64,000 bases of DNA from Caballeronia jiangsuensis (GTDB lineage Bacteria; Pseudomonadota; Gammaproteobacteria; Burkholderiales; Burkholderiaceae), in assembly GCA_000648925.1 (NCBI GenBank), contig JFHF01000009.1:62001-126000 (forward strand). Reading direction: 5' to 3'. How positions within the stretch are numbered: the first letter of the stretch is position 1; every line of letters starts with the position of its first letter. The position numbers and the translations under genes were made by a program. The notes beneath the pieces are model-generated. The model had not been told where the DNA came from. It worked only from the letters and a program-made list of their open reading frames with translations, and ran no database searches. This document shows, in pieces, positions 8,624-17,580 of this stretch.

Positions 8624-9655
8624 ATGAGTGGAATCATCACGCGTCGGGACTTCCTGACGACGGCGGGACTCGCCGTAGCTGCGACCGCGACGGGCCTGAG
8701 CCTGCCGAAGCGCGCATTCGCGCAAACCGCGCCCATCGTCCTCAAATACGCGAGCAGCCTGCCGGACAGTCATCCGCTCAACGCGCACATGCGCGAGGCC
8801 TCGGCGGCGATCAAGAAGGAGACGAACGGCCGCGTCGATCTCCAGGTTTTCGCGAACGCGCAAATGGGCGGCGACACCGACATGCTCTCGCAGGTCCGCG
8901 CGGGCGGCGTCGATTTCATTCCGTTGCCGGGTGCGATCCTGTCGACGCTCGTGCCGGTTGCGTCGATCGAAAGCGTGCCCTTCGCGTTCAAGAACTACGA
9001 CGCGGTCTGGGCCGCGATGGACGGCGATCTCGGCAGGCACGTGCGCGAGCAGGCCGCGAAAGCCGGCCTCATTGCGATGGACAAGGTCTGGAACAACGGC
9101 TTCAGGCAGATCACCAGTTCGACGCGTCCCATCATGACACCCGCTGATCTCAAGGGCTTCAAGATTCGCGTGCTGGTCAGTCCGCTATGGACCTCGATGT
9201 TCAAGACCTTCGGCGCGGCGCCCACGGGCATCAGCATCAACGAGACGTACTCCGCGTTGCAGACGAAGGTCGTCGAAGGTCAGGAGAATCCGCTCGTCGT
9301 GGTGCAGTCGGCGCGCTTCTACGAAGTGCAGAAGTACTGCTCGCTGACGGGTCATATCTGGAATGGCTTCTGGCTGCTCGCGAGCGGCAAGACCTGGCCG
9401 AAGCTGCCGAAAGATGTGCAGGACATCGTCTCGCGCAACATCAACGAAGCGGCGCTGAAGCAGCGCGAGGAAGTTATCCGCCTGAACCAGAGTCTCGAAC
9501 CGATGCTCACGGCCAAAGGCGTCACGTTCAACAAGGTGGATCAGCAGGCATTCCGCGCCGACCTGCAGCAAAAGGGCTTCTACGCCGAATGGAAGAAGAA
9601 GTACGGCGATGCGGCATGGGGACTTCTCGAGAAGTATTCCGGGCAGCTTTCGTGA
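8624..9655 (+). CDS. TRAP transporter substrate-binding protein (DctP family)
   Basis: The 343-residue protein binds a carboxylate in the periplasm and delivers it to the TRAP membrane subunits. It has a twin-arginine-like signal (TRRDFLTTAGLAVAA) with a likely cleavage after AFAQ. The mature part shows the DctP landmarks: LKYASSLPDSHP at the start, KEETNGRVDLQVFANAQMG-type strand, the ligand-contact region FKIRVLVSP with its conserved Arg, and GQENPL, typical of solute pockets. The ATG at 8624 follows CAGGAG. It is directly upstream of the fused permease gene. Confidence 0.9.
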   Translation: MSGIITRRDFLTTAGLAVAATATGLSLPKRAFAQTAPIVLKYASSLPDSHPLNAHMREASAAIKKETNGRVDLQVFANAQMGGDTDMLSQVRAGGVDFIPLPGAILSTLVPVASIESVPFAFKNYDAVWAAMDGDLGRHVREQAAKAGLIAMDKVWNNGFRQITSSTRPIMTPADLKGFKIRVLVSPLWTSMFKTFGAAPTGISINETYSALQTKVVEGQENPLVVVQSARFYEVQKYCSLTGHIWNGFWLLASGKTWPKLPKDVQDIVSRNINEAALKQREEVIRLNQSLEPMLTAKGVTFNKVDQQAFRADLQQKGFYAEWKKKYGDAAWGLLEKYSGQLS

Positions 9656-9669
9656 GCAAGGAGCGGATC

Positions 9670-11568
9670 ATGAGCACTGACGTTTCTCTCGGGACCATGC
9701 CTGTAGCAGTCGCGAGCAAGCCTTCCGGCCCGGTTGCGAAAGCGGGTCATGTCCTCGATACGTGCATCCGCTGGTCGACTGAACTGTGCGCGGCGGCGCT
9801 GGTGGTCGCCGAAGTGATCCTGCTGTTCGCCAACGTATTCTTTCGATACGTGCTGCACGATCCGCTCATCTGGGGCGACGAACTGGCGACGCTGCTGTTC
9901 ATCTGGCTCGCGATGCTCGGTGCGGTCATCGCGTTGCGACGCCACGAGCATATGAGACTCACGACGTTCATCGCGCATCTGAATCCGTCGAGGCGCGCTT
10001 TCGTCGATACCTTCGGGGCCGTGATCGTCATCGCGTTCATCATGGTGCTGTTGTCGCCGGCGTGGGAGTACGTGTCGGAGGAGTGGGCCATCACGAGCGC
10101 GGCGCTGGAAATCTCCAATGGCTATCGCGTTGCCGCGCTCGCCGTCGGCCTCACGCTGATGCTCGCGATTTCCGTCGCGCGTCTCATGGAGCAGGCGCGC
10201 CCGTCGCACTTCGTGATCTCGGCAGCGGTGGTCGGCGGCATCGCGACCGTGCTGATGACGTTCAAGGTCGCGATGACCGCGCTCGGCAACTGGAACCTCG
10301 TGATCTTCTTCGTCGTCGCGGTCGTGTTCATGGTGGTGATCGGCGTGCCGATCATGGTCGCGTTCGGGCTCTCGACCGTCGCGTACCTGAGCACGGTGAC
10401 GCTGACGCCGATGCTCGTCGTGATGGGCCGTATCGACGAAGGCATGTCGAGTCTGATCCTGCTCGCCATTCCGTTGTTCGTGTTTCTCGGCGCGCTGATC
10501 GAGGCGATGGGCATGGCGCAGGCGATGATCCGCTTTCTCGCATCGCTGATCGGGCATTTCAAGGGCGGGCTGTCGTATGTGCTGATCGGCGCGATCTATC
10601 TCGTCAGCGGCATCTCGGGTTCCAAGGCCGCGGATATGGCCGCCGTCGCGCCGGCGCTCTTTCCGGAGATGAAGAAGCGCGGCGAGGACGAGAACGAGCT
10701 GGTCGCGATGTTGAGCGCATCGGGCGCGATGTCGGAGACCATTCCGCCGAGTCTCGTGCTGATCACCATCGGCTCGGTGACGGGCGTATCGATTTCCGCG
10801 TTGTTCACGGGCGGCTTCATGCCGGCGGTCGTGGGCGCGCTCGCGATGATCGCGGTCATCTGGATGAAGAACCGCAAGCGCGAGTTGAAGGAAGTCGAAC
10901 GCGCGAAACCGCGTGAAGTCGGCAGGGCGTTTCTGTTCGCGCTGCCCGCGCTCGCGTTGCCCTTCGTGATTCGCGCGGCGGTCGTCGAGGGAATTGCGAC
11001 GGCAACCGAAGTGGCATCGGTCGGAGTGGCTTATACACTCGTCGTCGGCCTCGTGTTTTATCGCTCGTTCAAATGGAATCGCCTCTATCCGATCATCGTC
11101 GGCACGGCTTCGCTGTCGGGGGCGATTCTGATCATTATCGGCTGCGCTACCGCGATGGCCTGGGCGTTGACGCAATCGGGCTTCTCGCGTCAGCTCGCGC
11201 AACTGATGTCGACGGCGCCCGGCGGATCGATGGGCTTTCTGCTGATATCGGCGGCGGCGTTCGTGTTGCTCGGCAGCTTCCTGGAAGGCATTCCCGCGAT
11301 CGTGTTGTTCGGTCCGCTGCTCTTTCCTGTGGCGCGTTCGCTCGGCATCAACGAGGTCCATTACGCGATGGTCGCCATCTTCGCGATGGGACTCGGCCTC
11401 TTCGCGCCGCCTTTTGGCGTGGGCTTTTATGCAGCGTGCGCGATTGCGAAGGTCGATCCGGATGGCGCGATGAAACGCGTGTGGCCGTATCTCGGCGCGC
11501 TCGTCGTTGCGCTGCTGGTGCTCGTCGCCGTGCCGTGGATTTCCACGGGCTTTCTTCCCGCGAATTGA
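9670..11568 (+). CDS. TRAP transporter fused small and large membrane subunits (DctQM)
   Basis: The 632-residue protein joins the two TRAP membrane subunits in one chain. Residues from about 25 to 190 are the DctQ part, with four hydrophobic helices and the characteristic LLFIWLAMLGAVIALRRHEHM segment (shortened here to its key residues: W, G, R, H). From about 210 the DctM part follows, with IPLFVFLGALIEAMGMAQ, SGISGSKAADMAAVAPALF and GLFAPPFGVG, the conserved loops of the elevator domain. Such fusions are common in TRAP systems. The ATG sits 14 bases after the DctP stop. Confidence 0.9.
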   Translation: MSTDVSLGTMPVAVASKPSGPVAKAGHVLDTCIRWSTELCAAALVVAEVILLFANVFFRYVLHDPLIWGDELATLLFIWLAMLGAVIALRRHEHMRLTTFIAHLNPSRRAFVDTFGAVIVIAFIMVLLSPAWEYVSEEWAITSAALEISNGYRVAALAVGLTLMLAISVARLMEQARPSHFVISAAVVGGIATVLMTFKVAMTALGNWNLVIFFVVAVVFMVVIGVPIMVAFGLSTVAYLSTVTLTPMLVVMGRIDEGMSSLILLAIPLFVFLGALIEAMGMAQAMIRFLASLIGHFKGGLSYVLIGAIYLVSGISGSKAADMAAVAPALFPEMKKRGEDENELVAMLSASGAMSETIPPSLVLITIGSVTGVSISALFTGGFMPAVVGALAMIAVIWMKNRKRELKEVERAKPREVGRAFLFALPALALPFVIRAAVVEGIATATEVASVGVAYTLVVGLVFYRSFKWNRLYPIIVGTASLSGAILIIIGCATAMAWALTQSGFSRQLAQLMSTAPGGSMGFLLISAAAFVLLGSFLEGIPAIVLFGPLLFPVARSLGINEVHYAMVAIFAMGLGLFAPPFGVGFYAACAIAKVDPDGAMKRVWPYLGALVVALLVLVAVPWISTGFLPAN

Positions 11569-11582
11569 CTAATGATCGACGT

Positions 11583-12509
11583 ATGCACATGAAAGACATC
11601 GCGCCGGACGAGATTCCGATCATCGATGCGCATCATCATCTGTGGGATCTTTCAGCGGGGCGCTATCCGTGGTTGCAGGACGATTATCACGAAGCATTTT
11701 TTCTTGGCGACTATCGCGGCATTTGCCGCGACTTTCTGCCCGAGGACTATCTTGCGACGGTCAGCGCGCAACCGGTAATTGGCACGGTGCATGTCGAGGC
11801 GGAACGGGCGCGCGATGAGCAGGTCGCGGAAACGCGCTGGCTTCACGAAGTGCACGACAGATACGGTTTTCCGGACGCCGTGATCGCGCACGCGTGGTTC
11901 GATCGGCCCGACACGGAGGAGATCCTCGCGCAACACGCCGCCTATCCGCTGGTGCGTGGCATTCGCTCGAAGCCTGTGACATCACGCGCTCCGCACGAGC
12001 GGCTCGACGATCTTCGCGGAACGATGCGAGACCCGGCGTGGCTGCGAGGATTCTCGCTGCTCGACAGATTCGACTTTTCGTGGGACTTGCGCGTGCCGCC
12101 GTGGCATCTCGCCGATGCGGCTGAAGTGGCGAACGCGTTTCCGAATACGAAGATCGCGTTGAATCACACGGGCTTTCCATGGGATCGCAGCGAGGAAGGA
12201 CTTGCGCGCTGGCGACGGGGCATGGAACTGCTCGCGAGGCAGCCGAACGTGTTCGTGAAGTTATCGGAATTCGGCCTGAAGGATGCGCCCTGGAACTACG
12301 ACGACAATCGACATATCGTCCTCGATGCGGTGTCGATCTTTGGCATCGACCGCTGCATGTTCGCGAGCAATTTTCCTGTGGCGGGTTTGCGAGTGAGCTA
12401 TGACGTTCTCGTCGATAGCATGAGAAGGATGCTCGAACCGCTCGGGCGCGAAGCGTTGGAAAAGATCTTCTATCGCAACGCGTTGCAGTTCTATCGCATG
12501 ATCGTTTAG
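11583..12509 (+). CDS. COG3618 amidohydrolase (lactonase-like), first of two
   Basis: The 308-residue protein is a metal-dependent TIM-barrel hydrolase of the amidohydrolase 2 / COG3618 family, which includes 2-pyrone-4,6-dicarboxylate lactonase and sugar lactonases. The N-terminal metal motif HxH is in IIDAHHHLWDL. A later strand ends in ALNHTGFPWD and the C-terminal FASNFPV segment carries the conserved Asn. It would open a lactone or hydrolyse a related bond in the cytoplasm. It is followed 10 bases later by a paralogue. A second in-frame ATG lies six bases downstream at 11589. Confidence 0.82.
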   Translation: MHMKDIAPDEIPIIDAHHHLWDLSAGRYPWLQDDYHEAFFLGDYRGICRDFLPEDYLATVSAQPVIGTVHVEAERARDEQVAETRWLHEVHDRYGFPDAVIAHAWFDRPDTEEILAQHAAYPLVRGIRSKPVTSRAPHERLDDLRGTMRDPAWLRGFSLLDRFDFSWDLRVPPWHLADAAEVANAFPNTKIALNHTGFPWDRSEEGLARWRRGMELLARQPNVFVKLSEFGLKDAPWNYDDNRHIVLDAVSIFGIDRCMFASNFPVAGLRVSYDVLVDSMRRMLEPLGREALEKIFYRNALQFYRMIV

Positions 12510-12519
12510 AGACTCGCCT

Positions 12520-13470
12520 ATGTCAGATGCTATGGAACTTCGCCGCCGATTCCTCGAGAGCGGTGCGGACGATGATTTGCCTATCGCGGATGCGCATCAA
12601 CATTTCTTCGATGTCGAGCGCAATTACTATCCCTGGCTTGCGGACAAGCCGGTGAAGAATTTTCGCTATGGCAATTACGACAACATTCGGCGCACGTTTC
12701 TGCCTGATGACTACTTTCGTGCGGCGGGGCATCACAAGGTCGTGAAGACGGTGCTTATCGAAGGCGAATGGAATCCGGCCGATCCGCTGGGCGAATTGCA
12801 TTGGGTCGAAACGCTGCAGCGCGAACAGGGCTTTCCGCACGCGATGAGCGCTCAGGCGTGGCTCGATCGCGAAGACGTCGATGAAGTCCTAGCTGTCTAT
12901 GGCCGTCATCCGCTGGTCAGAGGCATCCGGCACAAGCCTGCCGCCGTGCAGCGCGCCGAGCATACGGACGACTTCGTTGCGCCGGGGTCGATGCGCGATC
13001 CGAAATGGCGCGATGGTTACGCGAAGCTGCACGCTCATGGATTGCTGTTCGAGTTGCAGGTGTTCTGGTGGCATCTGATCGAAGCCGAGGAACTGGCGCG
13101 CGATTTTCCGGACACGCGGATCGTGATCAATCACACGGGATTGCCGTCCGATCGATCGGAAGAGGGCTTACACGCATGGCGCAAGGCACTCGAACGCGTC
13201 GCGCGCGAGCCGAATGTGCATCTCAAGATTTCGGGAATCTGCATTCCGGGGAAGCGCTGGAGTGTCGAGTCGAATGGGGCAGTGGTGCGTACTGCCATCG
13301 ACGTGTTCGGTGCGCAGCGTTGCTCGTTTGCCAGCAACTATCCGGTCGATGGTGTCGTGGATCGCATGACCGATATCTTCGATGGATTCAAGGCGATCGT
13401 GCGGGGGTATTCGGTCGAGGATCGGTTACGGCTTTTTTATGACAATGCGGTTCGGGTTTATGGGATTTGA
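12520..13470 (+). CDS. COG3618 amidohydrolase (lactonase-like), second of two
   Basis: The 316-residue protein is a paralogue of the preceding gene. The metal motif is in IADAHQHFFDV, the core strand is VINHTGLPSDRSEEG and the C-terminal block is FASNYPVDG. Both share the local order YYPW/RYPW, PDDYF/PEDYL, VHVE/VLIEGE and RGIRHKP/RGIRSKP, so a tandem duplication followed by divergence is likely. The pair ends the cassette; no hydratase or aldolase follows. Two lactonase-like enzymes may serve two ring sizes or stereoisomers of the same substrate, but nothing in the sequence decides this. Confidence 0.82.
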   Translation: MSDAMELRRRFLESGADDDLPIADAHQHFFDVERNYYPWLADKPVKNFRYGNYDNIRRTFLPDDYFRAAGHHKVVKTVLIEGEWNPADPLGELHWVETLQREQGFPHAMSAQAWLDREDVDEVLAVYGRHPLVRGIRHKPAAVQRAEHTDDFVAPGSMRDPKWRDGYAKLHAHGLLFELQVFWWHLIEAEELARDFPDTRIVINHTGLPSDRSEEGLHAWRKALERVAREPNVHLKISGICIPGKRWSVESNGAVVRTAIDVFGAQRCSFASNYPVDGVVDRMTDIFDGFKAIVRGYSVEDRLRLFYDNAVRVYGI

Positions 13471-13694
13471 GGGCGGTGACTGGAATCTTCCTGGTGAACG
13501 TCAGTGTTTGTGTTCTTCTCTGGGACGATGACGTAGATCGGCATGATGCGTCACTCGTCCTAACCGTGAGCTCGGATGGGGTGCCGGCGTGAACATGCGG
13601 CGCGCGGTGGGGATTGAGGCTTACGGACATCCTGTCTCAGTCCCGCACTCGACGACGTATGTTTAGAGGGCGGCGCCCGGCGAATATCGGCGCT

Positions 13695-14381
13695 TTACTG
13701 CGCTGGCGTGCCTGTCCTGAATTGGACTATGCGTTTGGCCGTCGTGTCCGCCCAATAATCCATGACGTGCTCTGCGTCGCCCCATTTCCCGGCACCCGCA
13801 TTCTCGACGCTCATTCCGCCGGCACGGCCGTCCACAGCTTCGGCGATAACCTGTCCGGTTTCGCCGTCCGTGATCTCGCCTTCGCCCTGTGCCGAACCGG
13901 CGAAGGCATAGGTGTCCGTTCCGAGGCTCTGCACCATATTCAGCAATCGGGCCTGCGGGATGATCACCGAGATCGTGCGCAATCCCGGCGTCCCGCTCGT
14001 GACGTTAGTCAGCGCGGCGCGAACGACCAAAACGTGTGTGCCCTGCAGTTCGACGATCGGCATCACGCTCGACAGGCGAGTCTTTAACTTGGTGTAGAAA
14101 TAACTCGTCAATATCTGCTGCTCCCGCGCGTCGATAGGTTTGGTGGCATCGTTGATGAACACCACAGGCTCGAGGAAGATGCCCGTGTAGGAATTCCAGT
14201 TTATATTCGGATTGACATAGCGAAGCCGTGCCTCACCTTCCTTGCCCGGGTGCAGCAGGGAATACTTGGTTAGAAATCCTGTCTTAGACGCGTTTTCGAC
14301 ATCGGAAAGCGGTTGCTCGTTCGTGACAGCGCAGGCGACCAATGCCATCGTCGCCAGTAGAGGACCTATGTTTTTCAACAT
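13695..14381 (-). CDS. DUF3313-family lipoprotein
   Basis: The 228-residue protein starts with a hydrophobic signal and lipobox (ALVAC, lipidated Cys17), so it is anchored in the envelope. The mature part fits the DUF3313 family: GFLTKYSLLHPG at about 35, the YTGIFLEPV segment at about 65, and the strand VLVVRAALTNV. Members are outer-membrane or periplasmic lipoproteins of unknown function. The C-terminus DYWADTTAKRIVQF is typical. A GGAGGG ribosome site lies before the ATG. Opposite it, 566 bp away, is another small exported-protein gene; the two are not in an operon. Confidence 0.75.
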   Translation of the reverse strand: MLKNIGPLLATMALVACAVTNEQPLSDVENASKTGFLTKYSLLHPGKEGEARLRYVNPNINWNSYTGIFLEPVVFINDATKPIDAREQQILTSYFYTKLKTRLSSVMPIVELQGTHVLVVRAALTNVTSGTPGLRTISVIIPQARLLNMVQSLGTDTYAFAGSAQGEGEITDGETGQVIAEAVDGRAGGMSVENAGAGKWGDAEHVMDYWADTTAKRIVQFRTGTPAQ

Positions 14382-14947
14382 CTTCTCACCCTCCTTTCAG
14401 CCCGCTTGCGCGGGCAGCATTAAGCGGTTACCTACCGCAAAAAAAGGAATGAAAGAGACAGCTTCTGTGCCCAACACTCGCGCCCGGACACGTCAAACAT
14501 CAACGTGAGGCGCCAAACATCTGTCTGAGTATCGGAATCTGGTTTGCCAATCAGCATGCGCGTTGGCGCGTGGCGGCAACGTCGACTTGCTGACGTCAAT
14601 ATTGTTAGCGCTTCAATCGGAAGGCTATTGGACTTTGGCTTTATTCTGATACCTTATTCTTAAGGGGAGCTTATGCGTCCACGTCTCGGCTATAGAAACA
14701 AGTGTCCTGCTAGATCTGTTTTCATTTAAAGCTTCCTATAAATTGCACTATCCAGTGCGAAGTTAGCGAGCAACGGCAGGTCACCACGGCGTCCGACACA
14801 TGTTTGTCAGCGATCGTCAGGCTCCCTTAAGGTGAGATTGCTATCTTTTATTCTTAGCGCTGCTTTTTCCGATTGTCGAGGTTCGATGACTGGGCGTTTC
14901 ATCAATCCAATCGAATGGTGAAAGCGTTCAGTGGAGGCAGAGGCATC
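14382..14947. other. 566-bp intergenic region, lower G+C
   Basis: This spacer between two divergent envelope-protein genes is richer in A and T than the rest of the window. It contains an inverted repeat GCCCGC-TTGC-GCGGGC at 14400-14415, in the presumed leader of the DUF3313 gene. I see no convincing coding region, RNA gene or operator in it. Confidence 0.4.
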
Positions 14948-15523
14948 ATGCGCAGAAGAAGCTTCATACAATCTGGGACGGCCGCGCTCAGCGTTGTGGG
15001 CCTTGCGCTGGCGGGTTTCCCGGCGATGATGAGTGACACGCTTGCCGCCGAATCCACCTCGCTGCTGCGGCAACAAATCAACGCTAATGTCCGCGAGGCT
15101 TTAATGCGGCTTTACGATGTGGTCAATCGTTCGAAGGAACTCATCGCCAGGGCGAACGGCGTTCTCGTGTTCCCAGAAGTTCTGCTGGACCCCTTCATAG
15201 TCGAGGAATACGGCGAAGGCGCATTGCACGTAGGCGGGAAGAACGCCGGCTACTACAGCATGACGTCGGGTTCGATAGGCTTGCAAAATGAAAAGTCGAA
15301 AGACATCATCTTTTTATTTATGACGCGTGACGCGCTCAACAGCTTTCGCAATTCAAAAGGGTGGTCGGTTGGTGAATCGGTGCCGCTGCTGAAGCTTGAC
15401 GTGGACAAAGAGATTCACAGGAGAATGGTCACGGCACCTGTTGAAGCAATCGTCCTGACCAATAGCGGCGTGATGGGTGACGTGTCGGTCTCAGGCATCA
15501 ATGTTTCACGCATGAAGATATGA
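14948..15523 (+). CDS. Exported Ysc84/SYLF-like lipid-binding domain protein
   Basis: The 191-residue protein has a signal peptide (MRRRSFIQSGTAALSVVGLAL, cleavage near LAAE). The mature part follows the bacterial Ysc84/SYLF pattern: ALMRLYDVV, then ANGVLVFPEV, YGEGALHVGG, YYSMTSGSIGLQ, FLFMTRDAL, FRNSKGWSVGES and a C-terminal GVMGDVSVSG. Family members bind phosphoinositides or other lipids; bacterial ones are periplasmic. The glycine-rich turn usually found after VLVFP (KAGFGVGGEYG-like) reads LLDPFIVEEYG here, so the central glycines are missing. The ATG is preceded by GGAGG; a longer in-frame start at 14873 would remove the signal peptide from the terminus. Confidence 0.75.
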   Translation: MRRRSFIQSGTAALSVVGLALAGFPAMMSDTLAAESTSLLRQQINANVREALMRLYDVVNRSKELIARANGVLVFPEVLLDPFIVEEYGEGALHVGGKNAGYYSMTSGSIGLQNEKSKDIIFLFMTRDALNSFRNSKGWSVGESVPLLKLDVDKEIHRRMVTAPVEAIVLTNSGVMGDVSVSGINVSRMKI

Positions 15524-15587
15524 TGACAAGCTTGCTGTTGAAAGGGCGCGGGGGTGAAGCGGCCGAGTGGAGCAAACAGCACAGCCT

Positions 15588-15968
15588 CTACGCACCCATC
15601 CAGCTCACATGCGCGCTCACCACGCGCCAGCCGTCCGGCATCTTCACCCACGTCTGACTCTGTCGTCCAATGCGCGGATCGCCATCGCGCCGAAACTCGA
15701 TATTGGCGACGGCGAACGCGTCGCCGTATGTCGTCACGACGCGCGCCGTGATCTCGCGTGCGAGGCCTTTCCCCGGCCGCGCAGCGCGAAATGCGCGGAT
15801 CGCATCGTAGCCGTAGAGGTTTTCCGTCGCGCCATAGCGCAGGGTATGCGGCGAATCGAAGAACAGCGTGTCGAGCATGGCGACGTCATTGGTGACGAGC
15901 GCTTGCTCGTACGCGTCGAAAGCCGCATCGACTTCGGCAAGCACGTCGGGCCGATTGATCTCGTTCAT
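15588..15968 (-). CDS. atzH: AtzH/HpxZ-type protein (DUF3225)
   Basis: The 126-residue protein has the NTF2-like fold of the DUF3225 family. Key blocks are [46 protein letters not shown] and the C-terminal [20 protein letters not shown]. In Pseudomonas sp. ADP the family member AtzH is a decarboxylating amidohydrolase acting after AtzEG on 1,3-dicarboxyurea; in enteric bacteria HpxZ is linked to oxalurate catabolism. Its start overlaps the stop of atzE by four bases, so it is translationally coupled and is the last gene of the five-gene run. Confidence 0.82.
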   Translation of the reverse strand: MNEINRPDVLAEVDAAFDAYEQALVTNDVAMLDTLFFDSPHTLRYGATENLYGYDAIRAFRAARPGKGLAREITARVVTTYGDAFAVANIEFRRDGDPRIGRQSQTWVKMPDGWRVVSAHVSWMGA

Positions 15969-17389
15969 GCGTTCGCTCCCGGCAAAAGAAGCGCCTCGTC
16001 GAACACCGGCGGCGGCGGGCAATGCGCGACCTGGGCCGTCTCCAGCCTGCGCGCCGCTTCGAACGCGAGATCCTCGCGCCACGGCGGCGCGATCAGTTGC
16101 ACGGCGATAGGCATGCCGCTTCTCGTGCGCATCGGCGCGGCGACGACCGGCAGCCCGAGGCACGACACCGGCTGAGTCAAGAGACCCAGATTCGGCCGCA
16201 CGGCGAGCCGCTCGCCGTTGATGTCCATGAACTCGTCGCCGATGCACGGCGCGACCATCGGCGTGGCCGGCGCGACGAGCACGTCGTACCGTTCGAACAA
16301 TTCGAGCACGCGCGTTCTCAATGCCGCGCGCACGCGCTGCGCCTGCACGACCCACGCCGCGGGCAGCAGCGCGCCTGCAATCAGACGATCGCGCGACAGC
16401 GGTTCGCGTTCGTCGTATCGCGCACGCAGGTTCGCCAGATGCAACTGACCGCCCTCGGCCGCCGTGATGAGAAACGCCGCGCCACGAGCGGCATCGGCAT
16501 CGGGATACTCGACGGTCTCCGACGCGCCCAGCGCCTCCGCCGCCGCATGCGATGCATGGCGCGCGTCGTCGTTAGCGTGTTCGTCGAAATAGCCTCCCAG
16601 CCGCGCGACTCGCAATCCGCCGTGCTTCGCATTCGCGGATTCGAAGGCCCGCTGCGCGCACGCGGGATCGAGCGGATCGGCGAACTGCAATGCGTCATAG
16701 GTGGCCGCGAGGTCATCGACGCTACGCGCAAAAGCGCCCATGTGATCCAGGCTCGCGACGAACGGATAGGTGCCGTGGCGCGAAAGACGTCCATAAGTCG
16801 GCTTCACGCCGAACACGCCGCACAGCGACGCGGGCACGCGCACCGAGCCGTTCGTGTCCGTGCCGAGCGTAATGGGTACGAAGCCCGCCGCGACCGCCGC
16901 TGCGCTGCCGCCCGACGATCCGCCCGCCGAGCGCGTCAGATCGTGCGGATTGCGGCACGGCCCTGCATGATGATTCTCGGTCGTGAAGCCATAGGCGAAC
17001 TCGTCCATGTTGAGTGCGCCGATCGTGATCGCGCCCTGACCGGTGAGACGCGTCACGAGCGCCGCATCGCAGGCGGCGGCCGGTGCGTCCCTGAGCACGC
17101 GCGAACCGGCCAACGTTGCGATGCCTTCGATATCGAAGAGATTCTTCGCGGCGAACGGCACGCCCGCGAGCGGCGGCAACGTGTCGCCACGCGCGCGGCG
17201 GGCATCGAGCGCGTCCGCTTCGACGAGCGCACGTTCGCGTGTGACGGCAGTGAATGCGTTGATCTGTGCGTCGTAGGCGTCGATGCGCGCAAGCGTCGCC
17301 TCGATCAGTTCGCGTGCGCTGAAGTCGCCATTGGCATAGGCGCGCGCGATGGCGAGTGCGCCATACGGAAAATGGTTCGATGTAGTCAT
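15965..17389 (-). CDS. atzE: AtzE-family amidohydrolase (1-carboxybiuret hydrolase catalytic subunit)
   Basis: The 474-residue protein is an amidase-signature hydrolase. The Ser-cisSer-Lys triad is Lys82 (FAAKNLFD), Ser158 (GGSSGGS) and Ser182 ([10 protein letters not shown]), with the spacing seen in fatty acid amide hydrolase. The blocks RSAGGSSGG and [13 protein letters not shown] are typical of AtzE and GatA. In AtzE the small AtzG subunit is required for activity, and the upstream gene here encodes such a protein with a four-base overlap. Expected reaction: hydrolysis of carboxybiuret or a similar carbamoylated urea in the cytoplasm. The enteric homologue is HpxY in oxalurate use, so the substrate cannot be fixed from sequence alone. 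Confidence 0.85.
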   Translation of the reverse strand: MTTSNHFPYGALAIARAYANGDFSARELIEATLARIDAYDAQINAFTAVTRERALVEADALDARRARGDTLPPLAGVPFAAKNLFDIEGIATLAGSRVLRDAPAAACDAALVTRLTGQGAITIGALNMDEFAYGFTTENHHAGPCRNPHDLTRSAGGSSGGSAAAVAAGFVPITLGTDTNGSVRVPASLCGVFGVKPTYGRLSRHGTYPFVASLDHMGAFARSVDDLAATYDALQFADPLDPACAQRAFESANAKHGGLRVARLGGYFDEHANDDARHASHAAAEALGASETVEYPDADAARGAAFLITAAEGGQLHLANLRARYDEREPLSRDRLIAGALLPAAWVVQAQRVRAALRTRVLELFERYDVLVAPATPMVAPCIGDEFMDINGERLAVRPNLGLLTQPVSCLGLPVVAAPMRTRSGMPIAVQLIAPPWREDLAFEAARRLETAQVAHCPPPPVFDEALLLPGANA

Positions 17390-17580
17390 GGGCGATATAC
17401 CGGCGCGGGTTCGTCGTCGGCATCGACGTGATACGCGAGCACGGGCGCGGCGAGTTGCGCGATGCGCGCGAATTGCGCTTTCACGCGCGCGGCGGCTTCG
17501 TCGGATAGCGACGGAAAATGCAACGCGAGCGCGGCTTCGACATAAGCGTCGATGGAAGGGGACATGGCGTTCATGCTCAC
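17386..17580 (-). CDS. atzG: AtzG-like small subunit (DUF4089)
   Basis: This 64-residue protein matches the DUF4089/AtzG family: an N-terminal helix (IDAYVEAALALHFP), then a helix with V-AQFARIAQLAAPVLA. AtzG stabilises and activates AtzE as a GatC-like partner. The reading frame begins with GTG at 17580, which overlaps the upstream amidase stop as GTGA; an ATG two codons later (17574) is an alternative. Its stop overlaps the atzE start by four bases. The size, position and overlap all support a subunit role. Confidence 0.82.
   Translation of the reverse strand: MSMNAMSPSIDAYVEAALALHFPSLSDEAAARVKAQFARIAQLAAPVLAYHVDADDEPAPVYRP

Noticed and set aside
9580..11361. 593-codon open frame on the minus strand opposite the DctQM gene
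   Set aside because: It is rich in Arg, His, Asp and Glu with no domain, as expected for the complement of a high-G+C membrane-protein gene. The plus-strand product has full TRAP motifs.
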